Shown piece after piece: positions 1-10,332 of a DNA stretch of 64,000 nt. Position 1 is the first letter of the stretch; each line of letters begins with the position of its first letter. The notes under the pieces are model-generated. The model did not search any database, was not told the origin of the DNA, and worked only from the letters and a program-made list of their open reading frames with translations. Origin of the DNA: Corynebacterium sp. (GTDB lineage Bacteria; Actinomycetota; Actinomycetes; Mycobacteriales; Mycobacteriaceae); assembly GCF_030532965.1 (NCBI RefSeq), contig NZ_JAUNKC010000006.1:1-64000 (forward strand), written 5' to 3'. A program made the position numbers and the translations under genes.

Positions 1-264
1 CCATACTCATGAATCCTTCCTAGAAACCATTCACAAGTAGTCTGACAATTATTGCATCAGCTAAAGCGGAAATCCACTTCCGAATCACATGTGGCTGCAG
101 CCCTAAACTTTCAGCATAAGGAGTCTTCTCACCCCGCCCCAGCTTCACATAACACAACGCAATCTCACGCTGCTGCGCGGGGGTAAACGACGAAGCCACA
201 ACATGAACTTCCATACTCATGAATCCTTCCTAGAAACCATTCACAAGTAGTCTGACAATTATTG
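1..264. repeat. 54-bp direct repeat bounding a 210-bp tandem unit
   Basis: Bases 1-54 are identical to 211-264, so the unit length is 210 bp. On the minus strand the repeat holds a leader, a good ribosome binding site (AGGAAGGATTC) and the start ATG AGT ATG. The first copy of the gene therefore runs into a second copy of its own leader and start, and a second gene copy begins at 10 and leaves the window. This looks like a partial tandem duplication of a gene's 5' end. Confidence 0.85.
20..220 (-). pseudogene. Truncated transposase-like helix-turn-helix protein (66 aa)
   Basis: The protein resembles the N-terminal helix-turn-helix of IS3-type OrfA or terminase-like proteins: a basic region beginning FTPAQQREIALCYVKLGRG, then ESLGLQPHVIRKW as a recognition-helix-like segment. 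The last ten residues are encoded by the repeated leader, so the reading frame ends by running into duplicated non-coding sequence and not at a natural domain end. A fresh start for a further copy lies at position 10 on the same strand. I read this as a duplicated, truncated 5' fragment; the intact gene, if any, lies left of the window. The family assignment is tentative. Confidence 0.55.
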
Positions 265-323
265 TTTTTCCTATTTTTGCACCCATAGACCAGTTGTTTT
301 TCTATCATGGACGATAGGAAAAA
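265..323. repeat. Imperfect inverted repeat in AT-rich spacer
   Basis: TTTTTCCTAT at 265-274 is the reverse complement of ATAGGAAAAA at 314-323. It sits directly upstream of the duplicated transposase-like leader, so it may be an element end or a promoter-region palindrome. No function can be shown. Confidence 0.4.
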
Positions 324-352
324 TTCCGAAACCAAAATGTGTTGGAGCCTTC

Positions 353-377
353 AACACTCCCCAAAGACGGGAGTGTT
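353..377 (+). terminator. Hairpin upstream of the DUF4241 gene
   Basis: AACACTCCC (353-361) pairs with GGGAGTGTT (369-377) across a 7-base loop. There is only a short T-rich tail, so it may be a terminator or a 5'-UTR hairpin of the gene starting at 405. Confidence 0.45.
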
Positions 378-404
378 TGTACATAAGGACGAAGGAATGG
401 CATT

Positions 405-1463
405 GTGGTGGCCGCACCCATAAACCTCAATTATCTTTTCGACTTTTACCCGTTAAACAATCATGTGGTGCCACCGCAGTGGTGTGTGAAGCGAAACGAA
501 GAACAGCGAACAGGGTATGCGCTTGGGCCCCGTGAAATCGGCTCGCTTGATGTGTCCAGTGGTGGCGTCCTCGCGTGCGATCTGGGTAGTGGGGACGAGA
601 GTCAGGGCAGCGGCGTGGAGTTGCCTGCACCGAATGGTTCCCACCGCGTGGTGGCCACCTTCGCCCACGAACTTGAAAATCCTCAGTCGTCTCAGGTTGC
701 CTACTTAAGCGTCGTCTTTTCTTCCGCACCCATTGCCCGTTTCGGAATCATTGAGTATTTTGACCCGCAGTGTGTCGGTTTTCGCGACGCTGCGGTTTAC
801 CCAAAGACGGGTGTTTTAGGGTTTGTTGATGCTAGGTGGCGTGGGGATATGCTGACGGAATCCCTTGACGGGTGTGGGGTGGTAGACACGTCGATTGCGT
901 TTAGTCTCCTAGATTCCACCAATTCAAAGCATTCTCTGTGGGCGAGCTTTGATGCCGCGGGTGAGGTGATTGGCTACCACCTTGATTGTGGTGTGGTGGA
1001 GATGCTTAGCGATCAGCTCATTCATCTCAATCCACATACGTTGCGGTTCGAACTTTTGCCTGACAATATTGATCCCCATTTTCACCGATTGCTGAGACAA
1101 TCTGGGTGGAGATCCCATCGCCAAATCAGCGGAACTTGGTGTGATTCTTTAGCAGAATCCGTTCGCTGGTTTGTGCAAAATTTGTGGGGTTTAACCATTG
1201 TGAATGAGATACTTGGGTACAGGTCTTCGGGGCGTGAGGTGATGGTACATCGCCGGTTCGAGTTTGGTGCCATAGATACGGCGGCGGAGCGTGCTGGGGA
1301 TAAGTTTGTGCTGGGGGTTGCAGATAAACACACCATGCTTATCGACGAGCACGGCGCTTTCACCCTCAGGTCGCTTGATGGCGCCGAACACCGCATTCCG
1401 GGAACTTTCTATGAAGGATTGTTCAATGTGATACGCGGCCACCATGAGCTTGTCGGGTTGTGA
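405..1463 (+). CDS. DUF4241 plus SUKH-3-like fusion protein, probable immunity protein
   Basis: 352 aa, GTG start with GAAGGA eight bases upstream. There is no signal peptide or membrane segment. The N-terminal part (about residues 40-205) fits DUF4241: a G-x-L-x-x-x-D start, a P-x-G-x-H-x-V segment, alternating strands and a late LLDS/LWASFD region. The C-terminal part (about 225-345) contains FHRLLRQSGW...WFVQNLWGL...FYEGLFNVI. This is the same fold signature as the next gene and resembles SUKH-3-type domains (GW-x-x-x-R followed by a fL-x-x-x-GGL-like motif). Both domain classes are known from immunity proteins of contact-dependent or polymorphic toxins. No cognate toxin is visible in the window. 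The domain calls are by eye. Confidence 0.6.
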   Translation: MVAAPINLNYLFDFYPLNNHVVPPQWCVKRNEEQRTGYALGPREIGSLDVSSGGVLACDLGSGDESQGSGVELPAPNGSHRVVATFAHELENPQSSQVAYLSVVFSSAPIARFGIIEYFDPQCVGFRDAAVYPKTGVLGFVDARWRGDMLTESLDGCGVVDTSIAFSLLDSTNSKHSLWASFDAAGEVIGYHLDCGVVEMLSDQLIHLNPHTLRFELLPDNIDPHFHRLLRQSGWRSHRQISGTWCDSLAESVRWFVQNLWGLTIVNEILGYRSSGREVMVHRRFEFGAIDTAAERAGDKFVLGVADKHTMLIDEHGAFTLRSLDGAEHRIPGTFYEGLFNVIRGHHELVGL

Positions 1464-1479
1464 GTAAAGAGGTGCGCGT

Positions 1480-1968
1480 GTGATGGAAAAACCGAATCGG
1501 ATTAGTTCGGACTTTTATCAGTTGCTCCTTCGATCGGGGTGGTACCCGGAACGAAAAGTGGCGAAGGAAGATTTAAGCAACGACCTTGAAACATTTCCTG
1601 ATGAGGTGACAGATTTCTTGCGGGAAATTTGGGGGTTACATGTTGTGCGCGAGACGATAAGTCCTCTTTCCGGCCCGAGTTACGCCCCATCGTATTTCAC
1701 CAGTGTTTTTGAATTCGGGGAGCCAAGTAACCAGTTGTGGCATGACCACGAATGGGAAAATCCGTTGGACCAGCCGCTTCGTATGTTCGGCAATCAGGAT
1801 CAGCGCCAACTGCTGATTGATCATTCGGGTCGGATTTTTATTGTTCCGGACAATGGTGATGTGTATTTTGTGGATGGCCAGTTTTACGAGGGGCTATACA
1901 ACCTTATTTATGGTTTCGGTGCGCGCTACATTGTTTACGAAGATGGCGAGTTCTGGGAAGAGAAGTAA
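1480..1968 (+). CDS. SUKH-3-like immunity-type protein
   Basis: 162 aa. It follows the DUF4241 fusion gene by 16 bp and is probably co-transcribed. It starts at GTG 1480 or ATG 1483, with AGAGG just upstream. Its whole length parallels the C-terminal domain of the upstream protein: DFYQLLLRSGWYPERKV against HFHRLLRQSGWRSHRQI, a shared WGL motif, FEFG, LLIDHSGRIF against MLIDEHGAF, and a near-identical end (G-x-FYEGLYN-x-I). The two look like a duplicated immunity domain, one copy fused to DUF4241. It is cytoplasmic, and no toxin gene is adjacent. Confidence 0.6.
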   Translation: MMEKPNRISSDFYQLLLRSGWYPERKVAKEDLSNDLETFPDEVTDFLREIWGLHVVRETISPLSGPSYAPSYFTSVFEFGEPSNQLWHDHEWENPLDQPLRMFGNQDQRQLLIDHSGRIFIVPDNGDVYFVDGQFYEGLYNLIYGFGARYIVYEDGEFWEEK

Positions 1969-2106
1969 AGCCCCAACTTAAAACCGAAAGTGCTTGTTTT
2001 TTAAACGCAGGGATTAGCGGTAGTCGAATTGCTATGATGGGTGGAAATTGCGGGATTGTCGTAGCTTGCCGCTTGAGGCACTGACACGGGAAGAAATGAG
2101 AGGCAG

Positions 2107-2250
2107 ATGAGCACTTCAAGAAAAATCCTTGGCACCATCCTGATCGTAATGATGCTTGTATCCCAACAACTGGGGTTGCCGGTTTGGATTGCCGCCTGCT
2201 TGGGCGCTTTGGTGCTGGTTCTGCTTTTCCTGCCGAGGCAGCACCAATAG
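2107..2250 (+). CDS. Small hydrophobic membrane protein (47 aa)
   Basis: ATG with GAGAGGC seven bases upstream. Apart from a short basic N-terminus (MSTSRK), the peptide is nearly all hydrophobic: ILGTILIVMMLV, then LPVWIAACLGALVLVLLFL, ending RQHQ. This fits one or two membrane helices. The ribosome binding site and the charge distribution suggest a real gene, but I do not recognise a family. Confidence 0.5.
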   Translation: MSTSRKILGTILIVMMLVSQQLGLPVWIAACLGALVLVLLFLPRQHQ

Positions 2251-2276
2251 CTGTTAGATAGTGCGGGGCCGGGAAT

Positions 2277-2309
2277 CGTCGAAAAGCAATCGCTGAGAGC
2301 TTTTCGACG
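2277..2309. terminator. Inverted pair of CGTCGAAAAGC motifs, probable bidirectional terminator
   Basis: CGTCGAAAAGC (2277-2287) and its exact complement GCTTTTCGACG (2299-2309) form an 11-bp stem with an 11-base loop between the convergent small membrane-protein gene and panB. The same 11-mer recurs 16 more times in the window (see findings). Similar placement is typical of paired uptake-type repeats that double as terminators. Confidence 0.65.
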
Positions 2310-2329
2310 ACTAAAGGGGCAGCCGTTAC

Positions 2330-3172
2330 CTAACTAAAGGTATGGTCAGCGGTAGGAAAAGTCTTATTGTTTACAGCTTCCTTATAATTCGCTGCCGCAT
2401 CACGTAACTGCTGACCAACCTCGGCGAACACCTCAACGAACTTTGGAATGCGCGCGCCGGGGAACATTCCCGCCATGTCGTGCCACACCAAAACCTGGGC
2501 ATCGGTTTCCGCACCAGCACCAATGCCGATCGTTGGAATCGGACAGGTTGCGGTGATCTCCGCGGCAAGCTCGGCCGGAACCATCTCAAAGACCACCATG
2601 TCGGCACCCGCAGCAACAACAGCGGCAACATCGGCACGAACCGCATCGGCAGCCGCACCCCGGCCTTGTACTTTGAAACCACCCAAACCGCTCACCGATT
2701 GCGGCGTGAACCCCACATGCGCACACACCGCGAGACCCGCATCTTTGAGCGCCTTAATGCGCGACGCCATCCGCACGCCGCCCTCAATCTTGATCACGTG
2801 CCCACCGGTGCGGTGCAGCATCTCCGTCGCGGAACGCACAGCTTGCTCATCACTTGCCTCATAGGTACCGAACGGCAAATCGACGACAACCAGAGCATTT
2901 CCGGCACCCCGCACCACGGCGGCAGCAAGCACGGCAAGTTCATCGAAGCTGATGCGCGTAGTCGAATCGTAACCATAAACCACATTGGCGGCGGAATCGC
3001 CCACCAATAAACACTCGATACCAGCGGCGGCAAAGGCGCTGGCCGTAGCGTAATCATAGGCGGTGAGCATCGCCCACGGGCGTTGGCCTTTTAGCCCTTG
3101 TAGATCGGTTACCCGGACTTGCTTTGTGGGAACTAGATAACCAGGTGTGGGGGTGGTATTTTTTTCTGACAT
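2330..3172 (-). CDS. panB: 3-methyl-2-oxobutanoate hydroxymethyltransferase
   Basis: 280 aa, usual family length. ATG start preceded by AGGAAA. PanB transfers a hydroxymethyl group from methylene-tetrahydrofolate to 2-oxoisovalerate to give ketopantoate, the first step of pantothenate synthesis. Recognisable family segments are MLTAYDYATA, LLVGDSAANVVYGYDST (metal and substrate loop), DLPFGTYE, HVIKIEGG, VCAHVGFTPQS and PTIGIGAGAETDAQVLVWHDMAGM near the C-terminus. panC is not adjacent, so this copy is monocistronic here. A divergent promoter region separates it from the surface-protein gene. Confidence 0.93.
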   Translation of the reverse strand: MSEKNTTPTPGYLVPTKQVRVTDLQGLKGQRPWAMLTAYDYATASAFAAAGIECLLVGDSAANVVYGYDSTTRISFDELAVLAAAVVRGAGNALVVVDLPFGTYEASDEQAVRSATEMLHRTGGHVIKIEGGVRMASRIKALKDAGLAVCAHVGFTPQSVSGLGGFKVQGRGAAADAVRADVAAVVAAGADMVVFEMVPAELAAEITATCPIPTIGIGAGAETDAQVLVWHDMAGMFPGARIPKFVEVFAEVGQQLRDAAANYKEAVNNKTFPTADHTFS

Positions 3173-3343
3173 ATATGGGTTTCCTAAATGGACGAAAGCC
3201 TAAAGATTTGGGAAGTATTGTACTGCGGAACCCTGTCTTTTTATAAAGCTTGAGTCTAATTTTAAGAACAACTTTAGGCTATATTTTTTGAATATGAGCC
3301 TTAACGAATATTTGCCGCGGGGGTAGCGGGGTCCTAATCTTAA

Positions 3344-3366
3344 TTAGGTTAGTCTCAGTTTATGAT
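3344..3366 (+). promoter_or_regulatory. Probable DtxR operator overlapping a -10 box
   Basis: TTAGGTTAGTCTCAGTTTA (3344-3362) matches the DtxR consensus TTAGGTTAGCCTAACCTAA at 14 of 19 positions, with the first nine perfect. A -10-like TATGAT lies at 3361-3366, so bound repressor would block polymerase. It is 106 bp upstream of a gene with a heme-binding HtaA domain, the kind of gene that is iron-repressed in corynebacteria. A weaker half-site-like TTAGGCTA lies near 3271. Confidence 0.6.
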
Positions 3367-3468
3367 ATTTTTTAGTCGCACTTCCGCATGGGGGCACAAT
3401 CACAAATGGTACCTCAACAGCGGAACTGCCTAATTTGAAAACTTTGAAGTTTTGAGGAAGAAGATTTC

Positions 3469-5694
3469 GTGAAACTCAATATTCGTCGAAAAGCGTCTGT
3501 CGTTTTCTGTACAGCGATCATTTCAACGCTGGTGAATCCATCGGTTAATGCCCAAAATATCACCGCTACGCCAGAGCCCGAGATTGCAACCCGAGAAATG
3601 ACGGATCTCGGTCCGTCACTTACCGAAGAGCCTGCTACAACACACCTAGACGAGACTACGGCCGAAAACGCGCAAGAGCCACTACAAGGAGAGTCAGCGT
3701 CAGGTAATGGAAACACCACTATCGAGCTGCAAAACGAGGCTGTAGCCGCTTCCATGCAAAATCCAGGTTTTGGATTTGTTGCTGAGGGGGTGGATCGTCT
3801 AGCGCATCCACAAGTGACTTTGTCTGAAGGAAAAGCAAACTGGGATTGGGTGCGTTCGTTCCGGCAATATGTTGGACGCCATCAAGAAACCCGCGACCAA
3901 GTAGAACTTGACCCTTTTAACGAATATCTACTGTGGCCGTTGAAACAAAACCAACAAGTGGATCTCAATAATCTAAAGAAACTGCATTTCGCAGGTTCAG
4001 TTCATTGGACACATCATGGAGGTATTCTTGATGTGACCTTGGCAAACCCCACCATCGACTTTGAGAAGAAGCAGTTGCTTGTCGACGGAAAATCTGCAGG
4101 AACCTTGGCAAATCCAGGTCAGGCTGTCAATGAAACTCAAGAAGTGTTGCTTGAATTGACCGACCTCAAAGCCGAGGTGAAAGATGGGTACTTGCAGGTG
4201 ACATCATTCCGACCCAAGATCACGTCGTTTGCAAATGACCTTGTCGGATTCTATCAAGGTGAATATCGCGAGCCTTTCGTGGCTACAATCAAAATTTCTG
4301 GCAGTGAAGGGGAGCGGCCAGACCCGATCTTGTGGAAGCTGTTTCCAGAGAAGTTCGATCATTTGCGCCCTCGCAATATCGTGCCAGACGACGGGGAATT
4401 GGAAGATAAACCAGTAACGTTGGACCCAGCATTGGAAAAATGCATTCGATTCGAGTTAGAAACTGAAGAGCCAATCACAACTAAAACACTTCAGCGACTG
4501 TTTACCCTCCCCTGTCACGGGCGAAATACACAAGAGGATAAGAAAGTCCGATCACTTGACGGCCTTCAACATGCACATCGTCTAAGCCGCGTGATTCTTG
4601 CTGAACAGCGCGTCACCGACTTAAGTCCACTTCGCGACCTTACGAAGATTAAAGAACTTGATGTTTCCGGAAACGGTTTGACCAGCATCAGCGATATCGG
4701 ACACCAACCGGAACTCCTCAACCTCAAGGCTAACAACAATAAGCTCATTGATATTGATCAGATTCTTTATCTGCCTGCGTTGACCCGTTTGGAACTAAGT
4801 AACAATAAACTATTTCACCTCAATGGGCTTCCACTTAATAAAGAGAACCTTCGAATTTTGAAGGTTGACCATAATGAAATTGAAAGTGTGGCGACCTTAA
4901 AGGACTATTTATATCTCAAGGAGCTAAATGTTAGCCATAATGCAATCGCCGATATTTCTCCGCTAGGCAAGATTAGGGGCCTAGAAAAGCTCGATGCTTC
5001 GCACAATTTCATCACTAACCCAGAATCCCTGGCGCCATTGGCAGCATTTGATAACCTAACTAGCCTGCGCATTTCTCATAATAAGTTTGAATCTCGCGAA
5101 CCCCTTGCGGTCTTCGGTAATCGACTCAAAGATCTGCCCGAAGGACAACCAATTCCACAAAATACTGCGGAAAAGCCAGCGCCGAAAGTAGCACCTACCA
5201 TCACTACTCAGCCAAAAGATCAAAGTGTAGAGGTTGGTAAGACAGCAGAGTTCATCGTAGTGGTTGAAGGTACACCGAAACCGTTAATTCAATGGCAACG
5301 TCTTAATGCGGGCAAGTGGGTTGATATTCCAGGTGCAACAGATGCCACTTTGACGGTCACCGCAGGTGAAGGTACCGCAGTCGATGGGGCACAATATCGT
5401 GCCGTTGTACAAAATGCCGTGAAGAAGATGTACTCTGGGTTTGCGGTATTAACTGTCAAGGATGTACCACGGACATCGACTCAGGCGACTTCTACACAAT
5501 CTACAACCACGTCAACGCAACCGAAACCCATGCCGCCAACTACAACCCCTGGGATGAACTCCTCAAAGTTAGGTACTGGTGAAATTATTGGCATCATTTT
5601 CGCTGTGCTAGGCGGAGTCGGTGCCATAATAGTGGCAGCAATGCAACATCTTGGTATAACCCCACAGCACATTGCGAAACTATTCCAGCGCTAA
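3469..5694 (+). CDS. Surface protein: HtaA domain, leucine-rich repeats, Ig-like domain, membrane anchor
   Basis: 741 aa, GTG start with GAGGAAG upstream. Layout by residue: signal peptide 1-28 (cleavage near VNA-QN); Thr/Glu-rich linker to about 120; HtaA-like domain 122-275 (NWDWVRSFRQYV with Tyr134, VHWTHHGG with His179/182/183, then LDVTLANPTI); two cysteines (325, 349) flanking the start of about eight short leucine-rich repeats (362-545, LKELDVSGNGLTSIS type); Ig-like domain 576-664 (TTQPKDQSVEVGKTAEF...IQWQ); Thr/Pro stalk 665-700; one transmembrane helix about 705-724. There is no LPXTG motif, only a C-terminal membrane anchor, as in other corynebacterial Hta/Cht proteins. HtaA domains bind heme through Tyr and His, so a role in heme or hemoglobin capture or host binding is inferred. 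Confidence 0.8.
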   Translation: MKLNIRRKASVVFCTAIISTLVNPSVNAQNITATPEPEIATREMTDLGPSLTEEPATTHLDETTAENAQEPLQGESASGNGNTTIELQNEAVAASMQNPGFGFVAEGVDRLAHPQVTLSEGKANWDWVRSFRQYVGRHQETRDQVELDPFNEYLLWPLKQNQQVDLNNLKKLHFAGSVHWTHHGGILDVTLANPTIDFEKKQLLVDGKSAGTLANPGQAVNETQEVLLELTDLKAEVKDGYLQVTSFRPKITSFANDLVGFYQGEYREPFVATIKISGSEGERPDPILWKLFPEKFDHLRPRNIVPDDGELEDKPVTLDPALEKCIRFELETEEPITTKTLQRLFTLPCHGRNTQEDKKVRSLDGLQHAHRLSRVILAEQRVTDLSPLRDLTKIKELDVSGNGLTSISDIGHQPELLNLKANNNKLIDIDQILYLPALTRLELSNNKLFHLNGLPLNKENLRILKVDHNEIESVATLKDYLYLKELNVSHNAIADISPLGKIRGLEKLDASHNFITNPESLAPLAAFDNLTSLRISHNKFESREPLAVFGNRLKDLPEGQPIPQNTAEKPAPKVAPTITTQPKDQSVEVGKTAEFIVVVEGTPKPLIQWQRLNAGKWVDIPGATDATLTVTAGEGTAVDGAQYRAVVQNAVKKMYSGFAVLTVKDVPRTSTQATSTQSTTTSTQPKPMPPTTTPGMNSSKLGTGEIIGIIFAVLGGVGAIIVAAMQHLGITPQHIAKLFQR

Positions 5695-5881
5695 ACCGCA
5701 ATGACGGTTGACGATAGCAATATTTCTGCGCGATACCAGTGATGTACAAGAAGATTTGCATGACGAACTCTGGGGCTTTGCAAGTTTGACGCTGAATTAA
5801 GTGAAAACTGAAAAATCCTAGAGTTCGTCGAAATCTCGAGACAATATCGGATTATGGTCTGATCGCTAATAACAACAATCA

Positions 5882-7810
<1,929 letters not shown>

Positions 7811-7852
7811 CTGTCGAAATTCCTTACATATAAGGTGACGGGGCGAGGGGTT

Positions 7853-8890
7853 TTACGGATCCTGCGAAAACCGGTACGGGTCGCAAGCCCTGAAGTGAGC
7901 GGGGATCTCTGCACCGAGATAAACCTCAGCGGCTGTTTTTCCGGCCAAGGCTGCAAGTAAAATTCCGTGCCGGAAATACCCGCTCGACAACAATTGGTGG
8001 GTGCCGCTCAGCCAGCCGAAAAACGGCAGATCGTCAGGGCTGCCGGGCCGCGCCCCGACGCTTGCCTCTATGAGTTCACATTCCTCAATACCGGGAACGA
8101 TGCGAATGGCATCTTTTAGCAGCTGATAAACCCCGTCGACCGCAGGGCGGGTGCGGGAATCCTCCCGCGAGGTTGCGCCGATGCACAATTCGCCGTCCGG
8201 GCGCGGAATGATATACACCGCGCGATCGTTGACCCAGCCTCGGATGACCTTGGACACGAGCGGGGTGGGGCACGCCAACCGCAAAATATCACCGTATACC
8301 GGGCGCAACGGTACGTGGTTTGCGGCACCAAGCCCAGTGCAAATAATCGCATTGTCGGTTTCTGGCGCTTGCTTTTCGACGACCGTAACGCCGCGATTGC
8401 GCAAGGCATCCAGTAATGCGGCGGCCAAAAGCCGAGGATAAACCTGATGGTCCCCGGGGATACTCACCACCCCGGCAAGGTCAGGACTTAAGCGTGGCTC
8501 GCACCGGCGGGCGGCGCGGACCGTTAATCTTTCAATGTCATCGGCATTAAACCCCGCTGGACGGTAGTGCGCGAGATCAGAAAGATGCTGGGCATCTGCG
8601 CGATCGGCTGCGACTACGAGCGTTCCGTTGGTGTCATAACCGGTGTCAAGGTCGCTAAACTTACGAACCCGCGCGATTAAGTCGGGATACAGCTGAGCCG
8701 ACTGCAGCATGAGGGGAAAAAGTAAGTCTTGTTGAAACTGCACTTCGGCGATCGGCGCCAACATGCCGCCAGCAAACCTTGTGGCGCCGCTGGTCGGATG
8801 GGGGTCGAAAATTTGCACTTTTTCGCCCCTATCCGCCAATTCAAAAGCGGTGCATAAACCAATGATTCCGGCACCAACCACGGTGATCAT
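7853..8890 (-). CDS. thiO: Glycine oxidase ThiO
   Basis: 345 aa using the ATG at 8890, whose ATGA overlaps the thiE stop; a longer upstream reading frame inside thiE is not the gene. The N-terminal FAD fold is clear (ITVVGAGIIGLCTAFELADRG, then QIFDPHP). Later segments are GATRFAGGMLAP and the DAO-family C-terminus (RPDGELCIGATSRED, GARPGSPDDLPFFGWL, GYFRHGILLAALAG). It oxidises glycine to the imine used by ThiG. A copy of the CGTCGAAAAGC motif lies inside the gene at 8371. Confidence 0.92.
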   Translation of the reverse strand: MITVVGAGIIGLCTAFELADRGEKVQIFDPHPTSGATRFAGGMLAPIAEVQFQQDLLFPLMLQSAQLYPDLIARVRKFSDLDTGYDTNGTLVVAADRADAQHLSDLAHYRPAGFNADDIERLTVRAARRCEPRLSPDLAGVVSIPGDHQVYPRLLAAALLDALRNRGVTVVEKQAPETDNAIICTGLGAANHVPLRPVYGDILRLACPTPLVSKVIRGWVNDRAVYIIPRPDGELCIGATSREDSRTRPAVDGVYQLLKDAIRIVPGIEECELIEASVGARPGSPDDLPFFGWLSGTHQLLSSGYFRHGILLAALAGKTAAEVYLGAEIPAHFRACDPYRFSQDP

Positions 8891-9474
8891 AATGCCAACC
8901 CCGGTTCCAGCTCGAAGGCCCGGACCATAGCCACACCCGCCACGCCGGTGCGCATGATGGCGGGCACATCGGCGGGCCAAATATCGCCGATTGCCACCAC
9001 CGGTACGCGCGAAAGCGCTGCTAATTCTTCAAGTCCGGCCACCCCAAGTGGTGGCCTGCCGGATTTTTTTGTGGGGGATGGGCGAAACGGTCCAGCACCG
9101 ATGTAATCAATAACATCAGCAACCTCATTGGCATTACGTACCAGCTCAGCCGTGCCAGTGGTCAAACCAATGATCGCGTCGGCTCCTAACATGCGGCGGG
9201 CAGCTGCAACGGGGAGATCATCTTGGCCAAGGTGCACTCCGGCGATCGGGTAACCTTCAGCGCGCAGTGCCACTGCGACATCGACGCGGTCGTCGATAAG
9301 CACTGTTTGATGGGGGAGGGCTGCTAAGGACACCGCTTTTGATAATTCGTATAGTTCCCGGGCCGAAATGGGCTTGGATCGAACTTGGATACAGGTTGCG
9401 TGTTTTGCTTGGCGAACCGTCTCCAACGGATTGGCACCAGTGACCAAATAACACGAAAGATCGACGTCGGGCAA
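8887..9474 (-). CDS. thiE: Thiamine-phosphate synthase
   Basis: 195 aa, TTG start; the GGAAG ribosome binding site is the 3' edge of the TPP riboswitch. ThiE couples hydroxymethylpyrimidine pyrophosphate to thiazole phosphate. Motifs: CIQVRSKP, VLIDDRVDVAVALRAEG, AGVHLGQDDLPVAAARRMLG, IIGLTTGT, DYIGAGPFRPSPTK and PVVAIGDIWPADVPAIMRTGVAGVAMVRA. It is first in the operon and ATGA-overlaps thiO. Confidence 0.93.
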   Translation of the reverse strand: MPDVDLSCYLVTGANPLETVRQAKHATCIQVRSKPISARELYELSKAVSLAALPHQTVLIDDRVDVAVALRAEGYPIAGVHLGQDDLPVAAARRMLGADAIIGLTTGTAELVRNANEVADVIDYIGAGPFRPSPTKKSGRPPLGVAGLEELAALSRVPVVAIGDIWPADVPAIMRTGVAGVAMVRAFELEPGLAL

Positions 9475-9482
9475 TCTTGCTC

Positions 9483-9575
9483 ACTTCCTTCGCCGGTACT
9501 AACCGGACAGGTTCGGACGGTCTTGCGCAACGTCAGCGCAATCTCAGCCCCGTGTGTTCGGGGCACCCGTGGAGA
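9483..9575 (-). promoter_or_regulatory. TPP (THI-box) riboswitch
   Basis: Read on the minus strand, this leader has the THI-box landmarks in order: ACGGGTGCCCC (from 9570), GGGGCTGAGA (CTGAGA at 9547-9542), GAACCTGT (9514-9507), then TACCGGCGAAGGAAG. The 3' GGAAG is also the thiE ribosome binding site, so ligand binding probably shuts off translation of thiEOSGF by hiding it; that mechanism is inferred. Confidence 0.93.
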
Positions 9576-10332
9576 AAAGTTACAAACGAGTCTAAGTGTA
9601 GCCCTAAAAGGGCCACTGTGATGAAGGAAATCACCAGAATTTTCGACACCGGTGAGGTGTAACGCACACATTTTTTATGACTGGATTGGTTCGAGCTGGC
9701 GCTTGTGAGGTTGTGCATTGTTCTCTGACTCCGCTTAAAACCTCCCCGTCACTATGCCTGCTCGACCTTTTCATTGCTTATGGGCGGAAAATCTCATGCT
9801 TTCTTTGAATCAGTCGAGTTGCCCACCAATAAGGAGTTACAAGTTGCGGCAAATTCTTATAGGGTTTCGCCGGAACCAGTGTCTTGGTAAGTGAAACCCG
9901 CGTACTCGACCTATTCACCATCATGAGCAAGAAAGCACTCGCCTAAGCCCGCATGGGTCGAGTTCCGCCTGGTACCCCTCTTTTCTGGAGCTGTATCACA
10001 CGACGGTGCATCAATGCCTGCTCGACCTTTTCATTGCTTACGGGCGGAAAATCTCATGCTTTCTTTGAATCAGTCGAGTTGCTCACTAATAAGGTGCTAC
10101 AAGCTGCGGAGTTCTCTCAAGCAAGAAAACTTGTTACTCCCTGACGTGGATTGCTCGTGACTGTATCGGGCTTGGAGTTGAAACGGGGCGATAGTGTGTG
10201 GGATAATTTCGCGGTTGTCTGGTTTTGCCAGCCTTCATGAATTTTGCAGTGGATATGAACCAGCCGAGCGCCCACAATTGGGAAGTGCCGCTAGGGTCCT
10301 CTTTCCTTAAAATCAGAAAAGGAATTTGTTCA
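9576..10332. other. 757-bp non-coding stretch between thi leader and rplS
   Basis: It holds the thi operon promoter region on the left, two degenerate direct repeats (9754-9849 and 10014-10109) in the middle, and the rplS leader on the right. Short open frames crossing the repeats carry stops and no convincing ribosome binding site. They look like remnants, not genes. Confidence 0.6.
9754..10109 (+). repeat. About 96-bp direct repeat, two copies 260 bp apart
   Basis: Copy 1 (9754-9849) and copy 2 (10014-10109) differ at only a few positions, such as TTATGGGCGG against TTACGGGCGG and GCCCACCAAT against GCTCACTAAT. Both read in one frame as a peptide containing CSTFSLL and GGKSHAFFESVEL, then diverge. 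This looks like a duplicated fragment of a decayed gene. Confidence 0.75.

Noticed and set aside
699..705. LPXTG-like sorting signal (KLGTGE) in the HtaA-LRR protein
   Set aside because: The Pro is missing and the C-terminal tail after the helix is too long and only weakly basic for a sortase substrate (the positions given are residue numbers in the protein encoded at 3469-5694).
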